A stretch of 64,000 bases of DNA from Mytilisepta virgata (Eukaryota > Mollusca > Bivalvia > Mytilida > Mytilidae): assembly GCA_028015205.1 (NCBI GenBank), contig CM051510.1, positions 27,342,580 through 27,406,579 of the forward strand. The letters are read 5' to 3'. This document shows, piece by piece, positions 48,501 through 60,745 of the stretch (positions are counted from its first letter, which is position 1; the number at the start of each line of letters is the position of its first letter). Made by a program: the position numbers and the translations under genes. The notes under the pieces were generated by a model. It searched no databases. It was given only the letters and a program-made list of their open reading frames with translations, and was not told where the DNA came from.

Positions 48501-51500
48501 CTGGACCAGGCCAAGGAAAGGATACCATCTGTAAAACCTATCGTGAGTATTTTCAAACATTCCGTACTAGTTTAGGTACCGAACAAATACGTCCATTGCA
48601 TACATTACCTTGTGCAGCGTCATTGAAAGAGGTTTGTTCTCAATATCATGGCAGTAAAAATGTATTATATAATGTACCCGGGCTTATAAAGGAACTATGC
48701 TTGGATATTGAATAATTGCTCATGTATTTAAACAAGACAATTCACGATTTTCCACCTGTAAATGTTTTTTTTTTCAATTAAGAAAAAGATTATTACTCAT
48801 AAAATATGTATCAATTACAGTGAAACCGAACCATGTGTAAACCGAAAACCTATCTAAATTAACTTCAGAATGTATAAATGAATATTCATTTGGTAGTAAA
48901 CTGAAAAACTTTCTAACATGAATAAAACATTCTGCGATACCAGCGGGGTATATAGTGTTTATGTCTGGGTGTCCGTTAGTCCATCCTTCCGTGTGTATGT
49001 CTGGTGTTAGGTTAAAGAAGTTTAATGGGAAATAGATGTCATATTCACAAGATAATTTAGGCCAAAGGGGTGGTGTGACCCTAATGTTACAGTTCATTTA
49101 TCATGATTTATGTGTTTGCTTGGAAGCCGGACACATATATTTTGTTAGTGAATATTATTTCGGTGTTTAACAGTTTAGGCCTTGGGCACAACTGATGAGT
49201 GTTAGATCAACAAAATGTGCATACAAATGTATTTTGTTCATTCCAATTGGAATCACGGTATACTTATTATTACCACTGAGTGGATATCTCTGGAGGTTGT
49301 TTGTAATTCCCTGAGGGTGTCAACAGCAAAGTTGATAGTTGAGATTAAAACGTATAAAATTGATTAATTTCATGAAAATAAGGCAATCTCTCTCGCCCTT
49401 AGATGGTCAGCACAACTGGAGAGTGTTAATCGACGAAATATACATTTTTTTTACGCATAACAATTGATATCATATGATATTTATTTAAAAGGAAAACAAA
49501 TTACATCCCTAAGGTAGTTCGGTGGACACCTATACATTTAAATTATCGTAATAATACATAATAATAAAATGATTAGGAGCAGATATACATTATTTCACGA
49601 CTGTAAAAGAGTGAAGTATAGTTTACTTAAGTCACCTCAACACTTCACAAAATACAAGCAAGGCAAGATTCATCGACAAAAAAGTCATACACTACTAAGC
49701 CCACATCACCTCACCTCGATTCTTAACTCGAGAGGAAGTAACATGCACCCTCCCTACGATTATTATCTCAGAGGAAGTAAGCACATACTTTATGCTATTA
49801 CAAGTAAAGTCAAGAAATACCAAAGAGATATTCGAAGGAGGGAAAAATCGCAACAACTGACAAACACCGGAGAACAACGAAGACAAGACCAAAACAATAC
49901 ATGCACTACAATGAAAAACTAAAAACATATGAACCCCACCAAAAAACCAATAATCCTTACAAATGTTGTTATCTTTTACTAAACTAAACTCTTCTCCAAA
50001 GCTATTCGGCAAAATGAAATCTTTGTCATAACATTTTACCATATTGAAATTAAAATAATTATATTGTTCCTTTTGCAGTATTTTCGTCTACTGCAGTGGA
50101 ATGTCCAAACTATGGATATATATCTTCTTGGCGCATTGAAGGCGAAAAAGTTAAAATTAGATGCTGCAGCGAACGAGGTAAATAGCAATGCAATAGTAAT
50201 GAAATTTTAGCGTGCATCTTACCAGTTTTATTTTAAATGTCCGCAGGTTTATGTAAAACATCGAATATAAGTGATGTAGAACGGAAGTACTCAATATTAT
50301 CTTTATCTTTACCTGATGTGATATTTGTTCTGTCAGCAAGAGGATGACAGTGTGGACAATGTTCAAATATTGTATTATTATTTAATGATACACTCTCGCA
50401 TATGTAAGTAAGTCATGTAACGGGAGTATTGATAAATTAAATTGCAGTTTCTTTTTGTATTTTTTGCTCTCTGATTTATGTCTTTCGTACGGAGCCCCGC
50501 AGGGGACACGACAAGAAAAAATTACATCGTTATCTCGATTTATGATTTCGTTATCACGATTTATCATATCGTTATCTCGATTTATCATATCGTTATCACG
50601 ATTTATTATATCGTTATCTCGATTTATGATATCGTTATATCGATATATTATATCGTTATCACGATTTATTATATCGTTATATCGATTTATTATATCGTTA
50701 TCTCGATTAATTATATCGTTATCTCGATTTATTATATCGTTATCTCGGTTTCTTAGCTCACCTGGCCCGTCGTCATCGTCATAAACATCCCTTTAAAGAT
50801 CTCCTCTGAAACCACTGGGCCAATTGGAACAAAAGTTGGCTGCAATGGTATTTGGGCGTTCCTCTTTCAGAATTATATCTGATGACCGCGTCTGTCATGC
50901 AAGATGGCCACCAGAGCCGAACTTAGTTTAACATAGGACCCTATGTGAAATTTACTTAAAGATCGTCTTGTCTGAAACAAAAACAACGTGGCCAATAAAA
51001 ACAAAAGTTGGCAGCAATGGTCCATATGTAGTCCTCCTTTAGATCTGTATCCGATTACCGCGCCCGTCATTTAAGATGGCCCCCAGAGCCGAACTTAGTT
51101 TAACATAACCCTATGGGAAATTTACATAAAGACATTTTGTCTGCAAGCACTTGGCAAATGAAACAAAAATAGGCAGCAAGGTGGTCCTCTTTCAGACGTA
51201 TATTCGATGACCCCTTTCATTATCCAAGATGACCGCCAGAGGCGAACATACTTTTACATAGGATCCTATGGGAAATTTACTTAAAGATCATCTTGTCCGA
51301 AACCACTTGGCCAATTGAACAAAATTGGGCAGCAATGATGCTTAGGTTGTTCTCTTTTAGAATTATATCCGATGACTCGACCGTCTTCCAGGATAGCTGC
51401 CAGATTCGAACATAGTTTAACATAGGACACTTTGTGAAAGATCTTCTCGTCTGAAACCACTTGGGCAATTGGAACAAAACTCGACAGCAATGGTCCTTAG

Positions 51501-54500
51501 TTGGTAAATCCGATGTTCCTGTCCACCATCCAAGATTGCTGCCAGAAATGAACTTAGTTTAACATAGGACCTAATTGGAAAGTTCACTGAATGATCTTCT
51601 TGTTTAAAAATCAGTGAGCCAATTGGAACTTGAAAGCAATTTTTCAGGCTGCCAGTCAAGATGGACATAGTCCAGGTCAGCGGTACAGGCTCCTGGGAGC
51701 CTCTAGGTATATTGTTATTTCGATGCAATATTGTTAGTTAAATACCTGTCCACTAACAATCCAAACAAATACCCAATTAGGTTCATTATTAGCAAATAAT
51801 TTCTAAGCTAATTACCATTTGTTTCATTTATAATTTATAATTCCAATAGTACTAGTCGATTCATAGTTGTTCAGTGTTTTGGTTTAGGTTTTAAGAACCA
51901 AGGCATATCCTCATCTATAAAGAAGACATGAAAATGTTTTTTCCGCCAATAGCATAACTATTATATTTTAATATAAGAGGAATGGGGTACGACACTGATG
52001 CTCTCTTTCAATAAAAAAATCATGAAGGTGTCTTGCAATTATTTCGTTTAAAAGAATTTTACTTTTATATAGATAATTTATTTACATGTATTCTGTGAGA
52101 TAATATTTTATATTTTTATAAACAAACAACAATATGGATAACAGTAAAAGTCACCAATAACATACCAATCAATCAAAGCAACCCAACTGACAAAACGCCG
52201 GACAATAAACAAAAGTGTACAAAACACAAGCATAAACACAACAGAGAGTCAAGATAGTCTAACTTAGTACAGACACTGAATAGTGGCGGGGTTAAACCGG
52301 TTTAATGGGTACCCAAACCTCCCGCTTTTTCTATTATGACAGTCTCGTGTATAAAACACACTATAAAAACCAATGCAGTATGATTACCAACAAAGTGACA
52401 GCTTGCTAGAAATGAAAATTAGAGTGGAGGGTTTAACATTAAAACTAGCCAAGATTCTCATAGCTGCAGGTCGGATACTTCCCTCTACTGAACGAAAAAA
52501 TCTGAAATAACACTTCCATCAAGGGTTTAATGGTATCTAGTCATAGAGTTCAATAGAAATCGGCAGTATTCGTGAGAGGCCATTATGAATTTAGAGTCTT
52601 CAAGCCATTGGGAGAAAGTGCAATTTTTACAGAATTACACAAAATTTCATATTTGCAGCCCTTACTGTGAAAAAATCTTAGATAACTCCAAAGTTTCTGT
52701 GGTTAGTAGCGAGACTTCTGCATTTATTCACGATATTGCAGTAGAAACTAGGATGGGAAAATCCGTTCATGATAAGTGCTTTCCTGGAAGCTGGATATTT
52801 AGATGAAAGATGTTGATATCTATTATAAAACCTTTTAAAAGCAAATAATAATAACAGATTTTTAGTAATCGTATGGTTTCGTTCGTTAATCTTCTAGCCG
52901 AGAGCATACTCGTGCAAAACGTCCAAGCTGTGATATGTACAATCTATACGATGGTACCAAAGGCATGTCTCCATCAAGAAAGGGGAAACTAGTAATTGGA
53001 AAATTAAAATCGTCCCTTTTGTCATAAATTTCAGTACGTATCTCTCCATTTTAGATATTTATAGTAAGTTCTAAAAAAGAACAGCATTTACTATTCTTAT
53101 TAGTTTTGTTCAACTGTAGCTCTTTTGGATGAATGTCTTTTGCATATTTAAGAAACTCGGGGTTATCAACAGTAAGTATATTATTATTGTTATAAATGTC
53201 AATTAATTTATCATGATTCTGTATTTTACACTTAATTTTTTTTCACGAAAGACTGTCCATAATAATATCAAAATAAGTCGGCAATAAGAGTTTGTACCCA
53301 TAGGAATCCCAATGACCTGTCGATGCACAGTATTGCCAAAAACGAATAAATAATTTTTGAACATTTATAAGATGGATTATAGAATGAAGCAAAAGCACAT
53401 TTCTCATAAATCTTATGTAATTGAGAAGTAGGAATGGAACAAAGTCTGATGAATAAAAAATGTCGCCCATTATTTTTTAATATTGTCTGTAGATCTTTAA
53501 GGTTAACAGAGGAACGACGTTGATGATGCATATTATGGTTTGTTCTTTTGCAATGCGACGGTCGTGGGCGTAGTCGAGGACTCATTATGACTAGTTATTA
53601 TTATTCTTCTTCAGTAGCTGTTTTTTTTTGGAGAGTGTTCTCGAAAACGGCCCAATCTATTGAGACCAAACTTAGAACAAAAATATGGAACCATCTGAGC
53701 TAATGCCTTGTCATACTAAAAATTGGCCGCCATTTTTGAAACGGCCGCTATAAAATTTTTAAAAATCTTAAAAAATAGAAAACAATTCTTGACAGATTCA
53801 ATTTTAGCGTAGAAATGTTCAGCTTCATCGAAAATATCAAAGATGGCCACTATTTTCAAAATGGCTGCCGTGTACGTTGATATATTGGAATAATTTAAAA
53901 TGTAGCTCTTTTGGATAAATGTATTTTGCATATTTTAGAAACTCGGGCGGTCTATTGAGGATTATGTTGCTCTGTTCATCATTTTGGGATCTGTTCATCA
54001 TTATGGATATAATACCAATGCTTCTTAATAGCCCTTCCTAATTGCCGAAGAGTCGGGTTATATCTTGTTGTAAATACTAGTGGGATGTGAATCTTGGATT
54101 TATTTTTCGTATCATATTGAAACATTCGTTTAAACGAAATAAATGCAAGACACTTTCATGGAAAGAGACGACCGGTGTCGTACTCCATACCTCTTCTATT
54201 GAAAATTAATAGTAATATGTGATTGGCGGCAACACATTTACATGTCTTCCTAATGAATAAAAGGCTAGGGGTGCCTGGTGAGGATATGCCTTGGTTCTTG
54301 AAACCTAAACCGAAACACTGGAAAACTAAGAGATGATTTTCTCGACTATATGTATTGGCATTATAAATCATAAATTATACAAATAGTAATTGACTCAGAA
54401 AGTATCTGTTAATGGTGAACTTAATTGGGTATGTGTTTGGATTGGTAGAAGACACGTATTTAAGTAACAATATTGTATTGAAGTAACGATGTCATAGATC

Positions 54501-56104
54501 GAGATAACGATATAACAAATTGATATAACGATATAATAAATCGATATAACGATATAATAAATCGTGATAACGATATGATAAATCGAGATAACGATATGAT
54601 AAATCGTGATAACGAAATCATAAATAGAGATAACGATATCATTTTTTTTCTTGTCGTGTCCCCTGCGGGGCTCCGTACTTTCGTATTCTTTTGCCGATAT
54701 GAAGTATAACGTACTTCGACTCTGTCTGCCGTTATGGTCTAGCAGTAAGAATTTATGTTTTTTAAAAATTAACTATAAATTTACCCTCTACATGAAGAAC
54801 TGCTATAAAAGGACTGATCGTTCGCATCGGCGTTTGTTCGTTATCTTTTTGTTGAAATGCAAATTATGCTTTTTGTTTAATGTATGCACTTTTAAATGAT
54901 TTTACATGAAATGAATTTTAAGGTTATCTTATGTGTTTATTAAAGGTGTAAAATATTTAGCCGAAAACTGTAAAATCCAATATAACGACGATACTGCAAA
55001 TGGGAGGCCTTTCAACGTAGATGGATTTATGACGGGCTGGAGGACATTCGATGGAGCGTATGTTAATATAATAACACTTACTGTATATATATGCTTGACC
55101 ATCTGATCTGGATAAAAAAGGCCTTTTCAGGGAAGAAAGGATTTACTCAATTATTTTCCCGTCTAATGTTAATAGACGCGTTCAATTTATGTTCTTACTG
55201 CACAAATGATATATATATAGTCAGATTATAACGGTCAAGATGTTACTCAACAATTACGTATTAATTTTATTTTTATTTATCTGTTCTTATAAAATTGTTG
55301 ATTATAACATTCTAAAAGCACTTATTATGTCACGTCGTGTGTTTTATTGATAGTGGATAACAGCTTTTGCTAATCTCTCCCAAGTGGGGTGACACGCTTT
55401 GGGAATTGGAAAAAGGACAATTGTTGGTTGGAATTTGGAATATTGAGAAAAAAAATTCAGGGAATTGGGAAAATTGAGCAATAAATCTAAGGAATGTTGA
55501 AAAAGGGGCAAACATATTAAGGAATGTGGAAAATGGTAATTTTTCAGGGCATCGGGAAATATAATGGTTGCGAGAGTGATATCTTAAACAACTATTGTGA
55601 CATCTACACATAGACTATTAGATTCATGAAAATTTCATCTCTTACGAGAATCAAACATGGACTTAACATTACGATGATCTAACCATTACGACAAAAAATC
55701 GAAAGACCAGCCTCAATACCCCCAAAATGACTAATGTATAGGTATAATTTTTTTGAGTCTGGTTTACCTTTCAACTATGCTTAATTCTATTCAAAAGAGA
55801 CTGAGAGGTAGTGTAAATCAGTTAATGTGAACTTTGCATCACGGAAATATTTTTTATAGAAAAAACGTCAACTCATTTATCAAGAAATCGTACAATTGCT
55901 TTTTTCGTTCTGTAGTAAAATATACAAATTAAGCATTAGATTATTTTCATACAATGGACATCATTGAATATTGAACTTCAGCAATTACATGAACGCAATT
56001 TAATATAATCGCTTTTTTTCTTTTATAGGTCGACCTTTTACAACAAGGTGTGCACGTATCTAAAGAAGAAATATGTGTATAGCATGTATAACAAATATAA
56101 CTAA
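45509..56104 (+). CDS. Gene B: secreted cysteine-rich protein, five exons
   Basis: Join 45509-45557, 48369-48542, 50079-50177, 54946-55057, 56029-56104. All junctions are GT-AG, and the phases (1, 1, 1, 2) give one open frame of 169 residues. The leader is MKALYLFLVVLII. The mature part has nine cysteines: ECIC, LACIPGPG, TICKTY (exon 2), ECPNYGYISSW and RCC (exon 3), AENC (exon 4), YNKVC (exon 5). NDDTANGRP and TGWRTFDG are shared with gene A. The tail is Lys/Tyr-rich, ending YSMYNKYN. The odd cysteine number suggests a free thiol or intermolecular bridge, which is inference. I do not recognise the family. Introns 1 and 3 carry large insertions, yet all exons and splice sites are intact. Confidence 0.82.
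46336..48168. mobile_element. Non-autonomous TIR element in gene B intron 1
   Basis: Copies C and D are continuous here ('aaacatacatgatgcag'), whereas B carries 1.8 kb. The ends read GTATGGCTCATTTAAAACA on the left and TGTTTTAAATGATCCGTAC on the right, an inverted pair. Subterminal 'ataatctctg' and 'gcatgcgccgtcct' motifs also recur in both orientations. Inside are A-rich stretches (47520-47700) and no transposase. A partial AACAT target duplication is possible. Confidence 0.65.
48369..48542 (+). CDS. Gene B exon 2
   Basis: 174 bp, acceptor TTTTTCAG, donor C|GTGAGT, phase 1 to 1. Four cysteines. Confidence 0.88.
49170..49490 (+). repeat. Degenerate bivalve repeat with hammerhead-like cores
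   Basis: Two decayed units. 'gcacaactgatgagtgttag' (near 49185) keeps CTGATGA but has lost GAAA. 'gcacaactggagagtgttaa' (near 49402) has lost CTGATGA but keeps GACGAAA. Neither retains a complete core. Located in gene B intron 2. Confidence 0.4.
49790..49950 (-). repeat. Dispersed repeat R3 in gene B intron 2
   Basis: Inverted relative of 24340-24510 and 37925-38085. Confidence 0.65.
50079..50177 (+). CDS. Gene B exon 3
   Basis: 99 bp, acceptor TTTTGCAG, donor G|GTAAAT, phase 1 to 1. Encodes ECPNYGYISSWRIEGEK and the CC pair. Confidence 0.88.
50757..51715. repeat. About six ~160-bp units inside the foldback left arm
   Basis: The phrase 'ggccaattggaac' or a variant recurs near 50817, 50988, 51168, 51308, 51464 and 51617, with 'tagtttaacatagga' in each unit. 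The right arm lacks this block, so it was inserted later. Similar text occurs at 7600-8100. Confidence 0.7.
52140..52340. repeat. Mollusc-type dispersed repeat fragment
   Basis: Contains 'ggcggggttaaaccggttta' followed by 'gggtacccaaacctcccg', phrases I associate with repeats near ORFs of bivalve transposons. Non-coding. Confidence 0.35.
52690..53600 (-). mobile_element. Penelope-like reverse transcriptase fragment
   Basis: Across shifting minus-strand frames one reads IPTSQLHKIYEKCAF, a damaged IPMGTN-type motif at about 53295, YDKRDDFNFPITSFPFL, YISQLGRFARVCSRLED and NGFSHPSFY. These are in the order found in Penelope-like reverse transcriptases (palm then thumb). The catalytic region is broken by frameshifts and stops. 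Nested in the foldback element. Confidence 0.75.
54946..55057 (+). CDS. Gene B exon 4
   Basis: 112 bp, acceptor TTAAAG, donor GC|GTATGT, phase 1 to 2. Confidence 0.85.
55058..56028. other. Gene B intron 4
   Basis: Intron with a run of GGAATT/GGAAAA-like text (55395-55565) in which 'ggaattggaaaa' variants repeat. No gene. Confidence 0.5.
56029..56104 (+). CDS. Gene B exon 5 with stop
   Basis: Acceptor TTTATAG; encodes STFYNKVCTYLKKKYVYS and a short tail; TAA at 56102-56104. Confidence 0.85.
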
Positions 56105-56119
56105 TTATCCCAAATTAAA

Positions 56120-56125
56120 AATAAA
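56120..56125 (+). terminator. Polyadenylation signal of gene B
   Basis: AATAAA lies 15 bases after the stop codon. Confidence 0.6.
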
Positions 56126-56949
56126 GACATTTAAGATACAAAATTGTGTTACTATGAAACAAAATACAGTTTCTACAAATGATTTCTCGATTTGTATACA
56201 AGTGAATAATTTGTGCCGTAATACAAAATAAGGTAGGGTTTGGACCCAAGATAACTAGTTCTGACCCGATCCATTTGCCTCTGTACTAAGTAAGGAATGT
56301 TTTGTTCACGGGCATGTATCTTATATTTAACTTCATTAGTTTCTGCGAATCCTTTAATTATTAGACGTTGTTTTGTTTGCATTGATTACACTAGTTTATC
56401 CAGTTGGGTCCACAAAGGGCGAGGTGCGATTTAATTGTGTAGTAACCACTACTGTATGTCTTTTGTCAAAATGCAAATGGGTTTTTCGAGAATATCTCAT
56501 ATGTTTCTTATAAATGAAAGTAAGAAGTATTACACTGTCTTTTGTTTCCAATGGCCGTAATGAATTATCCTCTCTTACACTGCTGAAATGTCCGAAATAT
56601 TTTACAAGAGCTGATTTTCCAATTTTTGTGTGGCATTTCATTGATGTCTACATCATATGACGTCACCACAAACAAATGTGACGTTGCGGAATAGGTGCAG
56701 GTTCTGTTTCTGAAATTCTGATCCATGTTGACTTTTAAGATTGCTGTCACATAAACTTCTGAGACAGGGTTATGTTCAGTCTATGTTAATTTCATCAATC
56801 CAAAAGATTAACGGTCGTCATCACGCGAAGTTTCTATCTCGCGTATGAGATTAGATAACTTTAGTTATATTTTACGTGCTTCCGGAATTGACACCTCAAC
56901 GGACTTGACACATCACCAGACTTGACACTTCACTGGCAATGTGACGGAT

Positions 56950-57195
56950 GTTGTTAACGTGGCGGGACATGCTTATCCTTCCAGAGCCCCTGATGTCATT
57001 CCCGGTTTTTAATTGGAGTTCACATTGCTAGCTTTGTTTTGTTTATTATACTTTTTTTATTCTTGTGGTTATACATGTATCCTTGTAGTGTTTGTTGTGT
57101 TTCATTCTCCTGACTGTCTTTTCCTGGGACTTCGGATTTGTGGACCTTTCCCGATGTTTTGTCGCTTCGGTATTTTTTTGCCGATATTTACACGT
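56950..57195 (+). repeat. Dispersed repeat R2
   Basis: Best preserved R2 copy in the window. Open frames across it are not conserved in other copies. Confidence 0.6.
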
Positions 57196-57199
57196 GTAT

Positions 57200-58055
57200 A
57201 ATGCTGACGATTACTTTGCTTTGAAGTTGAAAATTACTGTACCTTTACACACGTTATTCTTTATAACAATTCCAGTCGATCATATTAAAATAACAATATC
57301 ACACTTCCTTGAAAATTTATTTATGTTGTTGTAAAGAATTATTTTGACCTATGCATTTCGTCTTTGATTTAAAAGAATTTTTTCCATTTGGCAAAACATG
57401 CTTTATAGTCAAGACAATTGGCTTGGTTCACAACGTAATTTTCAGCACTGTATTGTAAATTTATCCCTATTTTCAAAGGTAATAAATGAATTATAACTCA
57501 TGTGCCAGTATCTTTGGTTCACAAATAAAACTTCAAAACAAACATGAAAAACCTATGACATTTGTTTTTTTTTAAAAAGGATTTTAACGAAATAAATCTC
57601 TGTATTAGTGATTAATTACTATGTCAGGGATTTAGATATCACAAACATGTCAAAACGTTTACTAAATTTTATCATCGGTGTACAAGAACCTCATTCGTAA
57701 ATCAACGTGCAAACATCGTATATGTTCAGGTATTTCCCATCCCATCTTTTATAGTAATATTTTATAGAAAGCACAAAAATGTCATTCACCCGAAAAGCTA
57801 ACCAAACCTTTAAACATACTTATCCACAAGGGATATAGTTACGATATTGTTGCCAAGTCATTAAAGATGGCATTTTTAGGAAATAATATTGATTCACTCA
57901 TAGGGTCTTAGGATCGGAAATAAACACATTTATTCTAAAACCACTTGTTGGCATGATACGGGTTATTTTCTTCTCGTATAATTTATGACGGCAAGATACT
58001 AAGCCCATAACTGGGGTGATTGTGGCTGTTCTTCTATATGATATATTCATAATCT
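57200..58055. other. Unassigned AT-rich DNA
   Basis: No open frame, splice-bounded exon or repeat recognised. Confidence 0.5.
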
Positions 58056-58799
58056 GTCGATCAGTTTAATTGAGGTCTGGAGCTGGCATGTCAGTAACTG
58101 CTAGTAGTCCTTTGTTAATATATATATTGATCATTGTCATTTTGCTAGTTTGTTCTGTTAACTTTTATAACATCGCACTCGGACATCTTTTGAACTGAGT
58201 TTTAATATGTGTATCGATGTGTGTTTGTTTATTCCACATTGGCTAGAGGTAAGGGGGAACGGTTGAGATCTCACCAAACATTTTTAACCCCGCCGCATTT
58301 TTGTGCGTGTCCCAAGTCAGGAAACCCCTAGCCTGTTAGTCTTGTGTGTTTTTAAAATTGTATTTGTACTGTGGATTCATTTATTTTCGTGGATACCAAT
58401 TTTCGTGGATAGAGAAAAAAAAGGCATTTCGTGGTAAACGTAAGTTCGTGGACTGCTGGCTTAGAAAAAAATATAAAAAGTTGTTGAAATACTGAAATTC
58501 GTGGCCTGGCAAATCAGATGTCATGAAAATACTGCGACAAAACGCGCCGATCAGATTTTGATATTGTACAGTATAGTACTGATTTTAAGCGCTTATAAAA
58601 TAAAGTCTAACAAACAGATTCTTCAAATTTTGAACCGAACAAAGCTTATCATGAATTTAACAAGATAAAAAAAAAATCCGTATGATTTACTTGTTAGGTT
58701 AATCATGTGTGAAATATATATATTTACAGAATTGCAATCACTTTCCACCAAATACCTCGGGGCATATACATACATATGTTTAATACGATTACGATAATT

Positions 58800-60745
58800 A
58801 GGTCTTTCCACTTTCCGTGGAAAGACCTATTGGTTTTCTTCTGATTATTATTAGGTCTTTCCACTTTTCGTGGAAAGACCTTTTGTTTTTCTTCTGATTA
58901 TTTTTTTTTCTTCTGCCGTCTGAGATGTTTTTTTGTCTTACAACATATCGAATGGATTTTTGGCCAATGATGTTGTACAGAAATGGGGGTTTCAAAACTC
59001 ACCCTGTGTGACCGGACACTTATTCTTATAGGAGTTATCTCCCCGCGTCCCATTTTTCTTGTTATCGCTATATCTCTAAAACCGTAAAAGATATCGACCC
59101 AAAATCTTTTGCAATGTCTTCAGTGTATCTGTGCGCAACTTTGTTCCATGTCGGAAATGATCTGACGACATTTCATAGGAGTTATTTCCCTTCAAACTAC
59201 TTTCACTTTTGGTGTATCATACAAATTGTTATTTAGAGTTGAGATATCAACATGAAACTTTATATTTAGGGTCCATGACCCCTAACAATTAAAATGAGGT
59301 CAAGGTCAAAGGTCAAGGTCAAATTCTAAATTTTGACTTTTGCTTGTTATCGCTTCTCCTCTGAAACGGTAAAAGATAGCTGATAAAATATAATGGGAAA
59401 ATGTTAAGGACGTTGAGACCTAGCTTTGTTACATTTGCATAAAAATTGTATGACGTCATTTTATAGGCGTAATTGCCCACAGAACGTTTAAATTTTCGGT
59501 TTTTCGTTTATTTCTCAACAATGGTACATGATAAAGGCATGGGGTCTTTTGTTTTAACATCAAGGATTGATAACCTTTAAATTGGCATCAAGGTCAAAGG
59601 TCAAGGTAAAGTTCTAAATTTTGACTTTTGCTTGTTATCGCTTCTCCTCTGAAATGGTAAAAGATAGCTGATAAAATATAACGGGGAAAATGTTAAGGAC
59701 GTTGAGACCTGGCTTTGTTACATTTGCATAAAAGTTGTATGACGTCATTTTATGCAAGGTGTAATTGCCCCTAAAACGTTTAATTTTTCGGTTTTTCGTT
59801 TAATTCTCAACAATGGTACATGATAAAGGAATGGGGTCTTTTGTTCTGACATCAAGGATTGATAACCTTCAAATTGGCACCAAGGTAAAAGGTCAAGGTC
59901 AAGTTCTATTATTTGACATTTGCTTGTTATCACTACTCCTCTGAAATGGTTGTGGATAGCCAAGGAAATGTAATGGTGGAAATGTTTAGGACATTGATAC
60001 GCAACTTTGTTACATTTGAGTTAAAGTTGTATGACGTCATCTTTTGGGAGTAATTGCGCATAGAACGTTCAAACTTAAGGTTTTTCGTTTATAACTTAAC
60101 GATGGTACATAATAATGGCATGGGGTCTTCTGCAATGACCTCAGCGACCAATGACCTTGAAAAAGGTCACAAGGTCAAAGGTCAAGGTCATGACCTATTT
60201 TACGTATTTTGCATTTTTCATACTTTATAAGTTTTTTTTTTACAGATTTTAAAAGCAATTAAAGTATTGAAAGCGTGAAATTCAGGCACTACTTTTGACG
60301 ACGTCATTTCTGGCAACGTTATTATTTCTGTAGACGTTTTTAGACGTTTTGAATATATTGGAATGTTAATTAACGTGACAATGTTACAGCCCATGAAAAC
60401 GTCTAGAATAGTCAATTTATAAGGTCACATTAATGACGTTTTTGATGTTTATAGTGCAAAACAGTATAATTCATCACAAACATTTAGTTTACCAGAAATA
60501 AACATTTTTCTTAGTTATTCAAACCAGCAGTCCATATATTTTTTTAACAATTGTGAAATTACCTATCATATCAAACCAGAAGTGATATTTGTAATACGGG
60601 AAGTATTTTATATTAATTTTTTGCAAACGCTGAAAGCTTAGCTATGCTCTAAAACCAACAATTACATTTTAAACCTCAGTTTTGTTATCAACAAATCTGC
60701 AATTGAGGTGGAAAGACCTTCAATTGTTCTCTGAACAATTGGTTT
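58800..60745. repeat. Nested repeat with GGTCTTTCCAC hairpins
   Basis: Two tandem hairpins AGGTCTTTCCAC...GTGGAAAGACCT at 58800-58829 and 58854-58882, with the motif returning as 'ggtggaaagacctt' at about 60708. Between them are four ~300-bp tandem units starting near 59290, 59590, 59885 and 60165. Confidence 0.65.
59288..60193 (+). promoter_or_regulatory. Clusters of AGGTCA half-sites in tandem units
   Basis: 'aaggtcaaaggtcaaggtca'-type runs occur at about 59298-59320, 59588-59608, 59882-59902 and 60165-60190. AGGTCA is the classical nuclear receptor half-site, here as direct repeats with 0-1 base spacing. Binding is not shown; it may be a by-product of the repeat. Confidence 0.35.

Larger units (their letters stand above)
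50490..54677. mobile_element. Foldback element in gene B intron 3
   Basis: CTTTCGTA flanks the element directly at 50482-50489 and 54678-54685. The ends are inverted: CGGAGCCCCGCAGGGGACAC on the left and its complement ending at 54675. Inside the ends are inverted arrays of about 20-bp units 'tatcgttatctcgatttat' (50527-50750 and 54485-54640). Further inverted arm text continues inward (51720-52060 against 54110-54450). A block of about 1 kb of other repeats sits inside the left arm, and a Penelope fragment sits in the centre. No transposase. The structure matches foldback/long-TIR elements. Confidence 0.8.

Noticed and set aside
50455..50784. 109- and 92-codon ORFs of repeating ISLSRF / ISIYYIV text
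   Set aside because: Translation of the ~20-bp terminal array of the foldback element; the array is open in several frames on both strands.
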